Shown: positions 1 to 8,228, numbered from the stretch's first letter. The stretch is 38,062 nucleotides of DNA from Flavobacteriia bacterium (GCA_013298525.1 JAAFHW010000019.1:1-38062); one strand, 5' to 3'. Made by a program: numbers and translations. Notes: generated by a model not told the origin, from the sequence alone.

Positions 1-2
1 GT

Positions 3-269
3 ACGGTTGATGTAGATCGTTCATCCTATTATATGTATGACAACAAAAAATACAATGTTAAACTTGATGCTAATGGTTATAGAATAATAGGTGATGATAC
101 TAAAAAAGGTGCTTTACTAAGAAAAACTTCTACTAATAGTTTTATTTATTACAATGGTAAAGAAACATCAATTGGTTATTTTGATACTGATGGAAATTTA
201 GTTTTAGAAACCTATAATTCCAAAACCGATACTGTTACTTATAAAACTTATGTTATTGTGAAACAATAG
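3..269 (+). CDS. C-terminal part of an unrecognised protein (5' end outside window)
   Basis: The frame is open from the window edge to the TAG stop, so the ATG at 33 is probably internal and the true start lies upstream. The visible 88 residues are rich in Asn, Thr, Tyr and Lys and alternate short polar and beta-branched segments (for example YNGKETSIGYFDTDGN), which suggests a beta-rich C-terminal domain. There are no Cys residues, no membrane segment and no motif I recognise. A strong hairpin directly after the stop separates it from a convergent gene. No function is proposed. Confidence 0.6.
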   Translation, partial: TVDVDRSSYYMYDNKKYNVKLDANGYRIIGDDTKKGALLRKTSTNSFIYYNGKETSIGYFDTDGNLVLETYNSKTDTVTYKTYVIVKQ

Positions 270-321
270 AAAAAAAAGCGAATCAAAAACTATTTAAGAA
301 TTAGTTTTTGATTCGCTCTAT
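270..321. terminator. Bidirectional terminator between convergent genes
   Basis: A perfect 16-bp inverted repeat (277-292 with 302-317, arm AGCGAATCAAAAACTA) surrounds a 9-nt loop. An A7 run lies on the left, giving a U-run for minus-strand transcripts, and CTATTTT lies on the right. It sits between convergent genes ending at 269 and 323, and the better U-tract serves the minus-strand gene. Confidence 0.85.
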
Positions 322-322
322 T

Positions 323-1480
323 TTAATCATCAATACTCAAAATTATCTTTTCCTCTTCTTCTGTAGCAACCATTCCAGAGATTTCCCAATAATTACTTAG
401 GATTGTATTTTTCTTATTGAATAAGGTTTTATCTTTAAAAACCTCACTTTCCTTAAAGCTATAATTTTGGTTACTGAAATTAGTAGTTATAAAGTAATTC
501 CTAACTTCAATATCTGTCGTTTTATTCTTAACAACTTTTTCATATCCGATTTCCTCTTTTGAACCTATTAAATAATAATTATTGGAGTCAAATCGATACA
601 TAGTTTTAAAAAAGGATTTATAAACATGCTTCCCATTTTTTCCTGTTTTATCTTTTGCTTTTGCAAATGAAGTTGGAGAAATCTCAGAACTAACTTCAAT
701 AATTATCTTTCTCTTCCTATCATAAGTTATAGAATAGTCGTCTAACATTGCTGAACTATTATCTGCTGGTATAGCAGTCATAACATAGTAATCTTCATTG
801 ACTGGATGTGCTTTTACTAAAAAATCGTACTCTTTCTTAGCTCTCGGTTCCAAAAGCGGATTCAAATATTTGAAATTGTAATAGTTTTGCATAATATTAT
901 TCAAATTGTATCCTACAAGTTCATCCATTATATAATCTTCAACCAATCCGAAAGACCTATTTTGCTCTACCAAAATTGTTGTACTAAAATCATTTGGCTT
1001 TCCAGAAAGTTGAAAATTCATGAGTCCATCATTATAATTTGAATAAACTCCGTTAAGTTTAAAAAACTCTCTAGAATATACTTTCAATCTTGCTGGAACT
1101 GTAAGTTTTTTGGAAGAATTTTCTATTAAAGAAGCAAGTATTTTTTGTGGATGTTGCTTTGTTAAAATTATTTCATCTAATTTATTAAAACTACTTTTAA
1201 GAAAGATTACAGTTTCACTTTCTTTTAATATTGTAGACCTAATTGTTTGAGAAACATAGGAAGTATGCGTTATTTGTATATTGGAAATTCCTTTTAGAAG
1301 AAAACTGACTTTTCCTTCAGCATTGCTTAAATTAAGTTGCTTTGTTTTTAAGACTAAAACAGTAGCATCTTCAATAGCTAAATTAGTATCTGCATCTTTA
1401 AGAATTATAGATTTTTCTACCTCTTGTGAATAAAGATGACTTGAAAAAAATAAAAAAACAAATGCAATAAAACACTTCAT
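323..1480 (-). CDS. Secreted carboxypeptidase-regulatory-like domain protein
   Basis: A 385-residue protein with a clear N-terminal signal peptide (residues 1-19, hydrophobic FIAFVFLFFSS then SQ), so probably periplasmic or outer-membrane associated. Residues about 22-100 look like a CarboxypepD_reg-like beta-sandwich (LKDADTNLAIEDATVLVLKT, then NAEGKVSFLLKG), a domain common in Bacteroidota surface proteins. The remaining ~280 residues form a beta-rich region seen in many Bacteroidota hypothetical proteins, with no catalytic motif visible. It appears monocistronic, with a terminator on each side. The domain call is moderately sure; the cellular role is unknown. Confidence 0.7.
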   Translation of the reverse strand: MKCFIAFVFLFFSSHLYSQEVEKSIILKDADTNLAIEDATVLVLKTKQLNLSNAEGKVSFLLKGISNIQITHTSYVSQTIRSTILKESETVIFLKSSFNKLDEIILTKQHPQKILASLIENSSKKLTVPARLKVYSREFFKLNGVYSNYNDGLMNFQLSGKPNDFSTTILVEQNRSFGLVEDYIMDELVGYNLNNIMQNYYNFKYLNPLLEPRAKKEYDFLVKAHPVNEDYYVMTAIPADNSSAMLDDYSITYDRKRKIIIEVSSEISPTSFAKAKDKTGKNGKHVYKSFFKTMYRFDSNNYYLIGSKEEIGYEKVVKNKTTDIEVRNYFITTNFSNQNYSFKESEVFKDKTLFNKKNTILSNYWEISGMVATEEEEKIILSIDD

Positions 1481-1581
1481 ACTTGAATTAGTTTATTAAC
1501 AAATATATAAATTCTTTTAAAACATTGATAAATAATAGATTAAATATGTTTTCAAAAATCATAACCTATTTAATTAAAAAC

Positions 1582-1617
1582 AAAAAAACCACCAACTATA
1601 ACAACAATTGGTGGTTT
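1582..1617 (-). terminator. Intrinsic terminator of the ferredoxin gene
   Basis: Inverted repeat AAACCACCAA (1586-1595) / TTGGTGGTTT (1608-1617) with a 12-nt loop. On the minus strand it is followed by a U7 run. It lies 26 bases beyond the stop of the ferredoxin gene. Confidence 0.8.
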
Positions 1618-1642
1618 ACTTTTTATTTCACAAAAAATTAAG

Positions 1643-1993
1643 TTACTCGTTATGTAAAAACGATTGTCTGTTTAAAAGTGTTTCTTCACTTTCCACATGA
1701 TTGTCATCAGGAATACAACAATCCACCGGACAAACTGCTGCACATTGAGGTTCTTCATGAAAACCTTTACATTCTGTACATTTCCCAGGTACAATGTAGT
1801 AAACATCATCAGATACTGGCGTTTGAGCCGCATCAGCATCCACTTCAGTTCCATCTGGAAGAATTACTTTTCCTCTTAACTTTGTACCGTCTTTGTATCT
1901 CCAATCATCTGCACCTTCATAGATTGCAGTATTTGGACATTCTGGCTCACATGCACCACAATTGATACATTCGTCTGTTATTATGATTGCCAT
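1643..1993 (-). CDS. 2[4Fe-4S] dicluster ferredoxin
   Basis: A 116-residue soluble electron carrier. The first cluster motif is Cys9-x2-Cys12-x2-Cys15-x3-Cys19-Pro. The second has the long form Cys72-x2-Cys75-x8-Cys84-x3-Cys88-Pro, as in Allochromatium/YfhL-type low-potential ferredoxins; Cys92 and Cys93 are additional. An insert of about 50 residues (21-70) separates the two halves, as is usual for the Bacteroidota members of this family. It is divergent from the acyl-CoA reductase gene across a 114-bp gap holding mirrored -7 elements. Redox partners cannot be told from sequence. Confidence 0.93.
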   Translation of the reverse strand: MAIIITDECINCGACEPECPNTAIYEGADDWRYKDGTKLRGKVILPDGTEVDADAAQTPVSDDVYYIVPGKCTECKGFHEEPQCAAVCPVDCCIPDDNHVESEETLLNRQSFLHNE

Positions 1994-2059
1994 CTTTACT
2001 TTTAGATATTAAATTTAAGATATTAGATTTAAAAAATCCTTAATCCTAAATGATTTGTT

Positions 2060-2077
2060 TAATTTTGTGCAAAATTA
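2060..2077. promoter_or_regulatory. Mirrored -7 elements of a divergent promoter
   Basis: TAATTTTG (2060-2067, plus) and its mirror CAAAATTA (2070-2077, i.e. TAATTTTG on the minus strand) both match the Bacteroidota -7 consensus TAnnTTTG and are separated by only 2 bases. For the minus direction a TTG (2098-2100) lies 20 nt upstream, the expected -33 spacing. No good -33 is visible for the plus direction. The pair forms a near-perfect 18-bp palindrome, so transcription in one direction should occlude the other. Confidence 0.55.
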
Positions 2078-2107
2078 CAATCAAAACCATTCATAAACAA
2101 GTTACAA

Positions 2108-3166
2108 ATGTTACAAAAAGAAAAAATTAACGCTTTTGTAGAATTAGGAAAGTTTTTAAGCCAATTTTCGTTGGATAATAACACCAAAAATGAAGCTGTT
2201 CTAAATAATAATTTGTTCTATGATGATTTTATAAATTTGATTGAATTATCACAATCACATAATGGTTGGTTTACACCTGAACAAGTTTATTTTGCTATAA
2301 ATTCTTGGGCAGAAGCTTTGACAGAAGAAAATTTAGACAAATGGTTATCGAGCTATGATTTTTCAAATGTGAAACCAAAAACGATTGGACTAATCCTTGC
2401 CGGAAACATTCCATTAGTTGGTTTTCATGATTTTTTATCGGTAGTGGTTTCTGGTCATAAAGTTTTGGTAAAGACCTCTTCCAACGATCAAAAATTATTG
2501 CCTTTCCTTGCTAACTATTTAATCTCTGTAAATTCTGAATTAGAAAATTACATCAAATTTACAGAAGGAAAATTAGAAAATTTTGATGCAGTAATTGCGA
2601 CTGGAAGTAATAATACAGCAAGATATTTCGAATTTTATTTCAAAGACAAGCCAAGTATTATTCGTAAAAACAGAAATTCAGTTGCCATTTTAACTGGTAG
2701 TGAATCACATGAAGATTTAGTAAATTTAGGTGAAGATATTTTTAGATATTTTGGTTTAGGTTGTCGCAATGTTTCAAAAATTTTTGTTCCAAAAGACTAC
2801 AATTTTGAAAATTTCTTTAAAGCCATTTATGAATATAAGGATGTGATTTTTTACGAAAAATATTCTAACAACTACGATTATAACAAAGCCGTTTTCTTGA
2901 TGAGTAATTTCAAATTGTTGGATAATGAATTTCTAACAATCAAAGAAGACACAAGTTACTCCTCACCTATTTCATCTGTTTTTTATGAATATTATGAGGA
3001 CTTGAATGAAATAAAATCACGTTTAGAAAACGATGCCGACCAAATTCAATGCATTGTTTCAAAAGATGCAATAGAAAATTCAATACTATTTGGACAAACC
3101 CAAAAACCAAATCTTTGGGATTATGCTGATAACGTTGACACTTTAGCATTTCTAAAGGAAATTTGA
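2108..3166 (+). CDS. LuxC-family acyl-CoA reductase
   Basis: A 352-residue protein of the LuxC-like acyl-CoA reductase family, related to aldehyde dehydrogenases, which reduces acyl thioesters with NAD(P)H. Seen: a Rossmann-type stretch KTIGLILAGNIPLVGFHDF (residues 91-109), an ATGSNNTARYF segment (164-174) and a candidate nucleophile Cys219 in FGLGCRNVSK, matching the family's active-site region. It is shorter than Vibrio LuxC (about 480 residues), as Bacteroidota members usually are. Next to a ferredoxin and serC, a common flavobacterial neighbourhood; no luciferase or fatty-acid reductase partners are near, so luminescence is not implied. Substrate unknown. Confidence 0.85.
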   Translation: MLQKEKINAFVELGKFLSQFSLDNNTKNEAVLNNNLFYDDFINLIELSQSHNGWFTPEQVYFAINSWAEALTEENLDKWLSSYDFSNVKPKTIGLILAGNIPLVGFHDFLSVVVSGHKVLVKTSSNDQKLLPFLANYLISVNSELENYIKFTEGKLENFDAVIATGSNNTARYFEFYFKDKPSIIRKNRNSVAILTGSESHEDLVNLGEDIFRYFGLGCRNVSKIFVPKDYNFENFFKAIYEYKDVIFYEKYSNNYDYNKAVFLMSNFKLLDNEFLTIKEDTSYSSPISSVFYEYYEDLNEIKSRLENDADQIQCIVSKDAIENSILFGQTQKPNLWDYADNVDTLAFLKEI

Positions 3167-3300
3167 TTGCATTTTTCTCAAAAATTGTTATAAACTATAA
3201 CGATTTCGTTAATAACAAGGGCTGATTATTGTCAAATTCTAACCGCTTTTTCGTAGGCTATTTACGAAATTTGCGCTTTAAAATTTGCATTAACTTAACA

Positions 3301-4371
3301 ATGAAAAAACACAACTACAGCGCCGGACCATGTATTCTTCCTCAAGAAGTATTTGAAAAATCTGCACAAGCCATTTTAAATTTTAATAATTCTGATTTAT
3401 CTATTTTAGAAATTTCGCACAGAAGTAAAGATTTTGTTGCCGTAATGGACGAAGCAAGAGCTTTAGTTTTAGAACTTTTAGGATTGGAAGGAAAAGGATA
3501 TCAAGCCTTATTTTTAGCTGGTGGAGCTAGCTTAGAATTCTTGATGGTTCCATACAATTTAATGAAAACGGATGGAAAAGCAGCTTATTTAGACACTGGA
3601 ACTTGGGCAAGTAATGCTATAAAAGAAGCCAAACATTTTGGAGAAACTCTAATAGTAGGTTCATCTAAAGAGCAAAATTACAATCACATTCCAAAAGGGT
3701 ATTCAATTCCTGAGGATGCTTCCTATTTTCATTGTACAAGCAACAATACCATTTTTGGAACGCAAATGAAATCGTTTCCGCAAACAAATGTTCCAGTAGT
3801 TTGTGATATGAGTTCTGATATTTTTTCAAGAACATTAGATTTTTCAAAATTTGATTTGATTTATGCTGGAGCTCAAAAAAACATGGGTCCTGCTGGAGCA
3901 ACTTTAGTAGTCATAAAAGAAGAAATTTTAGGAAAATCTGGAAGATATATTCCAAGTATGTTGGATTATACAAAACATATCAAAGCAGAAAGTATGTACA
4001 ATACACCACCTGTTTTTCCTATTTATGCATCGCTTTTAACTTTACAATGGTTAAAAAACCTTGGCGGAATTGCTGCTATTGAAAAAATTAATGAAGCTAA
4101 AGCCAACTTATTATATACAGAAATCGATAGAAATCCATTATTTAAAGGAACTGCAGTCGTTGAAGATAGAAGTATCATGAATACAACGTTTTTATTAAAC
4201 GATGAAAACCACGCTCCTATTTTTGACAAAATGTGGAAAGAAGCAGGGATTTCAGGATTACCTGGACATCGCTCTGTTGGAGGATATCGTGCTTCAATGT
4301 ACAATGCTTTGCCATTAGAAAGTGTGCAAGTTTTGGTAGATGTAATGAAAAATTTGGAATCACAAGTTTAA
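3301..4371 (+). CDS. serC: Phosphoserine aminotransferase
   Basis: Transfers the amino group from glutamate to 3-phosphohydroxypyruvate, the second step of serine synthesis; PLP-dependent, cytosolic. From the ATG at 3301 the protein has 356 residues and begins MKKHNYSAGPCILP, exactly where SerC proteins start. The frame stays open upstream to a TTG at 3229, but that extension has no family counterpart. Lys193 in YAGAQKNMGPAG is the expected Schiff-base lysine; CDMSSDIFSR (168-177) and GHRSVGGYRASMYNA near the C-terminus are family hallmarks. serA follows after one intervening gene, so the two are probably co-regulated. Confidence 0.95.
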   Translation: MKKHNYSAGPCILPQEVFEKSAQAILNFNNSDLSILEISHRSKDFVAVMDEARALVLELLGLEGKGYQALFLAGGASLEFLMVPYNLMKTDGKAAYLDTGTWASNAIKEAKHFGETLIVGSSKEQNYNHIPKGYSIPEDASYFHCTSNNTIFGTQMKSFPQTNVPVVCDMSSDIFSRTLDFSKFDLIYAGAQKNMGPAGATLVVIKEEILGKSGRYIPSMLDYTKHIKAESMYNTPPVFPIYASLLTLQWLKNLGGIAAIEKINEAKANLLYTEIDRNPLFKGTAVVEDRSIMNTTFLLNDENHAPIFDKMWKEAGISGLPGHRSVGGYRASMYNALPLESVQVLVDVMKNLESQV

Positions 4372-4380
4372 GTTTCATGC

Positions 4381-4974
4381 ATGGATTTCAATTTCAAAGA
4401 AGATTATATTTTAGAAAATGATGTAGTGCGTTTGCAACCATTAGAAGCTTCTGATTATGAAAAATTAGTTGCATTTTCTATAAACGAACCCGATCTTTGG
4501 AGTTTCAATGCAAATCCACCAGATTCGCCAGAAAATTTGAAGATTTACATTGAAAAAGCATTATCGCAAAAGGAAAAATTAACTGAATATCCATTCATTG
4601 TTTTTGACAAGGTAAATCAAAAATATGCTGGATGTACAAGATTTTATGCAATAAGCCTTGAATTCAAGTTTTTAGAAATTGGTTACACTTGGTACGGAAA
4701 AGAGTTTCAAGGAACCAAATTAAATAAAAACTGTAAGTACTTACTTTTAGAGTTCGCTTTTGAAAAAATGAAAATGGAGCGAGTTGCATTTGCTGCAAAT
4801 AGTAAAAACGAAAGAAGTATAAATGCAATGAAAAGCATAGGTTGTGTTGTTGAAGGCATCTCGAGAAATATAAGTACTGATGCTTTTGGAAATAGAATTG
4901 ATGCCATTAGATTAAGTATAATAAAAAATGAATGGTTTGATTCGGTCAAACAAAATTTAAAAAATAGAATATAA
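4381..4974 (+). CDS. GNAT-family N-acetyltransferase (RimJ/RimL type)
   Basis: A 197-residue protein starting 9 bases after serC. It has the RimJ/RimL layout: an N-terminal strand with VRLQPLEASDYEKL, a central EIGYTWYGKEFQGTKLNKNCKYLLLEFAFE (roughly residues 100-130, with the acetyl-CoA-contacting region), then RVAFAANSKNERSINAMKSIGC (138-159), where S/N-x-R-S-x-x-x-M precedes the last strand. The classical Q/R-x-x-G-x-G/A loop is degenerate (WYGKEFQGTKLN), as in many RimL homologues. Substrate unknown. It interrupts serC and serA and is probably in the same transcript. Confidence 0.82.
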   Translation: MDFNFKEDYILENDVVRLQPLEASDYEKLVAFSINEPDLWSFNANPPDSPENLKIYIEKALSQKEKLTEYPFIVFDKVNQKYAGCTRFYAISLEFKFLEIGYTWYGKEFQGTKLNKNCKYLLLEFAFEKMKMERVAFAANSKNERSINAMKSIGCVVEGISRNISTDAFGNRIDAIRLSIIKNEWFDSVKQNLKNRI

Positions 4975-5032
4975 ATTATAAATGAGTTTTAAATTTTAAA
5001 CTCATAAACCTTTAAACTCATAAACTCAAATT

Positions 5033-5986
5033 ATGAAAGTATTAGCTAACGACGGAATTTCAAAAAGCGGAATCAAAGCTTTAGAAAAAGGTGGATTTGA
5101 AGTAATTACAACCAAAGTAGCTCAAGAACAAGTTGCCAATTTCATCAATTCAAATAATGTTGATGTAATTTTAGTTAGAAGTGCAACCAAAGTTCGTAAA
5201 GATATTATTGATGCCTGTCCAAATTTAAAAATCATTGGTCGCGGTGGAGTTGGAATGGATAATATTGATGTAGAATATGCTCGCAGCAAAGGAATTCATG
5301 TAATCAACACGCCAGCATCTTCCTCTGAAAGTGTGGCAGAATTAGTATTTGCGCACTTATTTACTGGAGTTCGTTTCTTACATGATTCAAACAGAAATAT
5401 GCCTCTTGAAGGTGATACTAATTTTGAAGGTTTGAAAAAAGCTTACGCAAATGGTATCGAACTTCGTGGCAAAACATTAGGAATTATCGGTTTTGGACGA
5501 ATTGGTCAAGCGGTTGCAAAAATGGCTCTTGGACTTGGAATGAAAGTAATTGCTGCAGATAAGTTTTTAAGCAACGCCGAAATTAGAGTTGATTTTTACA
5601 CTGGTCAATTCATAAATGTTGATATTATTACAGAACCGCTTGAAGATTTATTCAAACATTCTGATTTTATTACACTTCACGTTCCTGCGCAAGAAGGTTA
5701 TGTAATTGATGCCGATGAAATTGCACAAATGAAAGACAATGTAGGAATAGTAAATTGTGCTCGTGGTGGCGTGATTAATGAAGTTGCTTTAATTGAAGCT
5801 TTAGAAAGCGATAAAGTTCTTTTTGCAGGATTAGACGTTTTTGAAAAAGAACCAACGCCAGAAATTCAAATTTTGATGCATCCAAGGATTTCGTTAACGC
5901 CTCATATTGGTGCAGCAACTTTAGAAGCTCAAGACAGAATCGGAACCGAATTAGCCGAACAAATTATTGGTCTATTAAAGAAGTAA
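5033..5986 (+). CDS. serA: D-3-phosphoglycerate dehydrogenase (short form)
   Basis: Oxidises 3-phosphoglycerate to 3-phosphohydroxypyruvate, the first committed step of serine synthesis. 317 residues: GRGGVGMDNID (69-79), Rossmann motif GIIGFGRIGQA (150-160), and active-site Arg244 (NCARGG), Glu273 and His291 (PHIGAA). There is no C-terminal ACT or intervening domain, so serine feedback as in E. coli SerA is not expected. General D-2-hydroxyacid dehydrogenases look similar; the nearby serC supports the serA call. It is followed by a strong terminator. The 58 bases upstream are made of degenerate AAACTCATAAAC words. Confidence 0.9.
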   Translation: MKVLANDGISKSGIKALEKGGFEVITTKVAQEQVANFINSNNVDVILVRSATKVRKDIIDACPNLKIIGRGGVGMDNIDVEYARSKGIHVINTPASSSESVAELVFAHLFTGVRFLHDSNRNMPLEGDTNFEGLKKAYANGIELRGKTLGIIGFGRIGQAVAKMALGLGMKVIAADKFLSNAEIRVDFYTGQFINVDIITEPLEDLFKHSDFITLHVPAQEGYVIDADEIAQMKDNVGIVNCARGGVINEVALIEALESDKVLFAGLDVFEKEPTPEIQILMHPRISLTPHIGAATLEAQDRIGTELAEQIIGLLKK

Positions 5987-6005
5987 TCAACTTCAAAAAA
6001 AATAG

Positions 6006-6045
6006 AATCCAAATCTGAAGTAAAATTTAGATTTGGATTTTTTTT
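6006..6045 (+). terminator. Intrinsic terminator after serA
   Basis: AATCCAAATCT (6006-6016) pairs with AGATTTGGATT (6029-6039) around a 12-nt loop and is followed by a T8 run. Confidence 0.88.
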
Positions 6046-6089
6046 GTAGAATAAATTTGACGTTTTATAAATTTGCTTTTAAACTTTTA

Positions 6090-6097
6090 TACCTTTG
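6090..6097 (+). promoter_or_regulatory. -7 element of the DUF937-like gene
   Basis: TACCTTTG matches TAnnTTTG exactly, 23 bases upstream of the ATG. The nearest TTTG upstream (6072-6075) is only 14 nt away, short for a -33 element, so only the -7 is supported. Confidence 0.45.
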
Positions 6098-6119
6098 TTA
6101 AAACTAAAAACAAAAAACT

Positions 6120-6677
6120 ATGTTTGAACAACTTACAGAATTAGTAAAACAATTTGGTGGTGATGCAGTAGTAAACAATCCTGCAGTGCCAAACGAACAA
6201 AATGAAGCCGTAATGGAAGAAGCTGGAGGTTCAATACTTTCAGGTTTAAAAGATATGGTTGCTAGTGGAAATGTTGGTGATTTAGCAGGATTACTTTCTG
6301 GTAAAACTCCAATTGATATGAACAATCCAGTAGTTCAAGAATTAACAGGAAAAGTAACAGGAAACCTTGGAGAAAAATTCGGTTTATCTTCAGAAGCTGC
6401 TGGAAGTGTAGCTGGTGGTTTAATTCCTCAAATATTAGGTGGATTGATCAATAAAGCTAAAGATCCAAACCAACCTGGATTTAATATTACAGATTTGATT
6501 AGCTCAATTTCAGGTGGAAATGGTGGTGGATTAATGGATGCTGTTACTAAATACGGTGGTCAATTTGGTTTAGACCAAGATGGTGACGGACAAGTTGGAA
6601 TGAGTGACGCAATTTCTGCTGTGACTAAAAAATCTGGTGGACTTGGAGGTTTACTAGGAAAACTTTTTGGAAAATAA
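6120..6677 (+). CDS. DUF937-like glycine-rich protein
   Basis: A 185-residue protein resembling the DUF937 family: short amphipathic helices broken by Gly (LSGLKDMVASGNVGDLAGLLSG) and repeated GGLIPQILGGLINKAKDP-like segments. Function of the family is unknown to me. No signal peptide. Residues about 152-163 read DQDGDGQVGMSD, a calcium-loop-like motif (DxDxDG) of the EF-hand/dockerin type; a single such loop may or may not bind metal. The tail is GGLGGLLGKLFGK. It has its own -7 element and terminator, so it is probably expressed alone. Confidence 0.7.
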   Translation: MFEQLTELVKQFGGDAVVNNPAVPNEQNEAVMEEAGGSILSGLKDMVASGNVGDLAGLLSGKTPIDMNNPVVQELTGKVTGNLGEKFGLSSEAAGSVAGGLIPQILGGLINKAKDPNQPGFNITDLISSISGGNGGGLMDAVTKYGGQFGLDQDGDGQVGMSDAISAVTKKSGGLGGLLGKLFGK

Positions 6678-6701
6678 TTTAAAGAAATTCTTTTCAATAA
6701 T

Positions 6702-6731
6702 AACCATCACTTTTACAGTGGTGGTTTTTTT
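6702..6731 (+). terminator. Intrinsic terminator after the DUF937-like gene
   Basis: AACCATCACT (6702-6711) pairs with AGTGGTGGTT (6717-6726), one G·U, followed by a T7 run. Confidence 0.85.
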
Positions 6732-6842
6732 ATGGCTAAATGTGAGAATCATGTAATCATTATCCTCATTTTTGTAACATAAAAGCTTGAATTTCTTCTC
6801 AATTTTGTTGTTGATATTAATTAAAACATTAATAATAAAACA

Positions 6843-7238
6843 ATGAAATCATCAAAAAAACTAGGAATTTGGATGGATCATTCTAATGCCTATTTAATCG
6901 AATTTCCTTCAGAGGTAAAAGAAACCAAAACAATAACTTCCGATTTTACTTATGAAGATAAGGTAGAAACTTTAAAACGAAGTGAAAATGAAATGCACAA
7001 CAAAGAGCAGCAAAAACATACAACTTTTTACAAAAATATTGCTGCTGAAATTGAAAAATATGATGAAGTCCTTCTATTTGGTCCAACGGATGCTAAAGCA
7101 GAATTATTCAATATTTTAAAATCCAATTCAAAATTCAGCAAAGTCAAAATTAAAGTCAAAAATGCTGATAAAATGAGTGATATAGAGCAACATCATTTCA
7201 TTAGAGATTATTTCAACCGTTTAGAATTCAAAATGTAA
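6843..7238 (+). CDS. Small protein, possibly baeRF/host-attachment-like
   Basis: 131 residues, charged and soluble. It opens with KKLGIWMDHSNAYLIEF and contains DEVLLFGPTDAKAELFNIL (residues about 77-95), a pattern shared with the bacterial eRF1/Pelota-like group annotated as 'translational machinery' or host-attachment proteins: a strand with WxDxxxA, then a strand ending FGPxxAK. This assignment is by motif memory and is tentative. The gene ends 10 bases before the next small acidic protein gene, so the two are probably co-transcribed. Confidence 0.55.
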   Translation: MKSSKKLGIWMDHSNAYLIEFPSEVKETKTITSDFTYEDKVETLKRSENEMHNKEQQKHTTFYKNIAAEIEKYDEVLLFGPTDAKAELFNILKSNSKFSKVKIKVKNADKMSDIEQHHFIRDYFNRLEFKM

Positions 7239-7248
7239 ATTAAACAAA

Positions 7249-7581
7249 ATGAAAGATACTCAAAAAAAAGACCACGAGAAATTAGATAAATTTCCTGGTT
7301 ATCCTCATTATCCTGCCAATGAAGATATTTATAACCAACTTGAAAAAAAAATTGATATAAATCCTGAAGATATTTCTAAAAAGAAACCATTCATCCAAAT
7401 TGATAATACTTCTGAATTAAATGAAAAAGATTTCGATCAAGATCAAACTGGTGAAGATTTAGACATTCCAGGAACTGAACTTGATGACGAGCAAGAAGAA
7501 GTTGGTAGCGAAGATGAAGAAAACAACTATTACAGCATTGGTGGTGACAATCATAACGATTTGGACGAAGATAAAGGATAA
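7249..7581 (+). CDS. Conserved acidic Bacteroidota protein of unknown function
   Basis: 110 residues, strongly acidic in the C-terminal half (GEDLDIPGTELDDEQEEVGS and the following EDEENNYYSIGG). The N-terminal third has FPGYPHYPANEDIYNQ. Both segments are familiar from many flavobacterial hypothetical proteins, but no function is known to me. No signal peptide or membrane segment; probably largely disordered. It lies between the baeRF-like gene (10-bp gap) and a secreted protein (4-bp gap). Confidence 0.72.
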   Translation: MKDTQKKDHEKLDKFPGYPHYPANEDIYNQLEKKIDINPEDISKKKPFIQIDNTSELNEKDFDQDQTGEDLDIPGTELDDEQEEVGSEDEENNYYSIGGDNHNDLDEDKG

Positions 7582-7585
7582 TATT

Positions 7586-8164
7586 ATGAAAACACATTTT
7601 TTTACACTGCTCTTTTTTATTTCTGCAATAAATTTTTCATTAGCACAGAAAACTGATTTCAGAATTTTTAATTGGGGAACTTCCTTAGAAAAAGTAAAAT
7701 CTGAAGAAAAAGCAAGCTTTTATTCGGCTAAAAATGGAGATGAATTAATCTTTAAAGATAAGCTTGGAAGTAAAAGTGTTTTGGTTATGTATATTTTTAA
7801 TGAAAATAACAAACTGATTAGCGGCATCTATATTTATTCAAAAGAATATAGCAATGCCGAACTTTACTATTATGATTATAGTGTTTTATTGAAATTATTG
7901 AAAGAAAAATATGGAATGCCCACAAATGAAAAAGAAACGTGGAATACGGTCGATAAATCATATGATAAAACAAATAAAAAACTAGCAATAGCAGACAAAA
8001 ATCTAAATCTTTATGCTGTTTGGAATACAGAAAGGACTACTATAAAAATCACTTTAATATCCATTGGAAATACAATTCCAAGTATTCAGATTCATTACAC
8101 GTCAAATTCTATAGAAGACCAAGACAACCCTGAAGATTTAAAAGATGCTTTGAATAAATTATAG
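7586..8164 (+). CDS. Secreted protein of unknown function
   Basis: The ATG at 7586 gives 192 residues beginning with a textbook signal peptide (HFFTLLFFISAINFSLA, cleavage probably before QK). The frame extends further upstream only by overlapping the preceding acidic-protein gene. The mature part opens DFRIFNWGTSLEKVKSEEKA, resembling Bacteroidota exported proteins with a WGxSxxxVK motif, and continues as alternating strands and helices. No catalytic motif. It starts 4 bases after the upstream stop and is closed by a terminator, so it is the last gene of a three-gene unit. Confidence 0.68.
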   Translation: MKTHFFTLLFFISAINFSLAQKTDFRIFNWGTSLEKVKSEEKASFYSAKNGDELIFKDKLGSKSVLVMYIFNENNKLISGIYIYSKEYSNAELYYYDYSVLLKLLKEKYGMPTNEKETWNTVDKSYDKTNKKLAIADKNLNLYAVWNTERTTIKITLISIGNTIPSIQIHYTSNSIEDQDNPEDLKDALNKL

Positions 8165-8195
8165 CAATAAAAACTAAATAATAACTTTACCAATG

Positions 8196-8228
8196 AAAAG
8201 TATCTCAATTATTGAGGTACTTTTTTTT
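8196..8228 (+). terminator. Intrinsic terminator
   Basis: AAAAGTATCTCAA (8196-8208) pairs with TTGAGGTACTTTT (from 8212) with one U·G and a 3-nt loop, running into T8. Confidence 0.85.

Noticed and set aside
1678..1965. Plus-strand ORF opposite the ferredoxin
   Set aside because: Shadow frame of the ferredoxin gene with His/Leu-rich, low-complexity translation.
3229..3300. N-terminal extension of SerC from a TTG
   Set aside because: Family members begin at MKKHNYSAGP; the extension is an open frame by chance.
7481..7585. Upstream extension of the secreted protein
   Set aside because: It overlaps the acidic-protein gene in another frame and precedes a clear signal peptide beginning at 7586.
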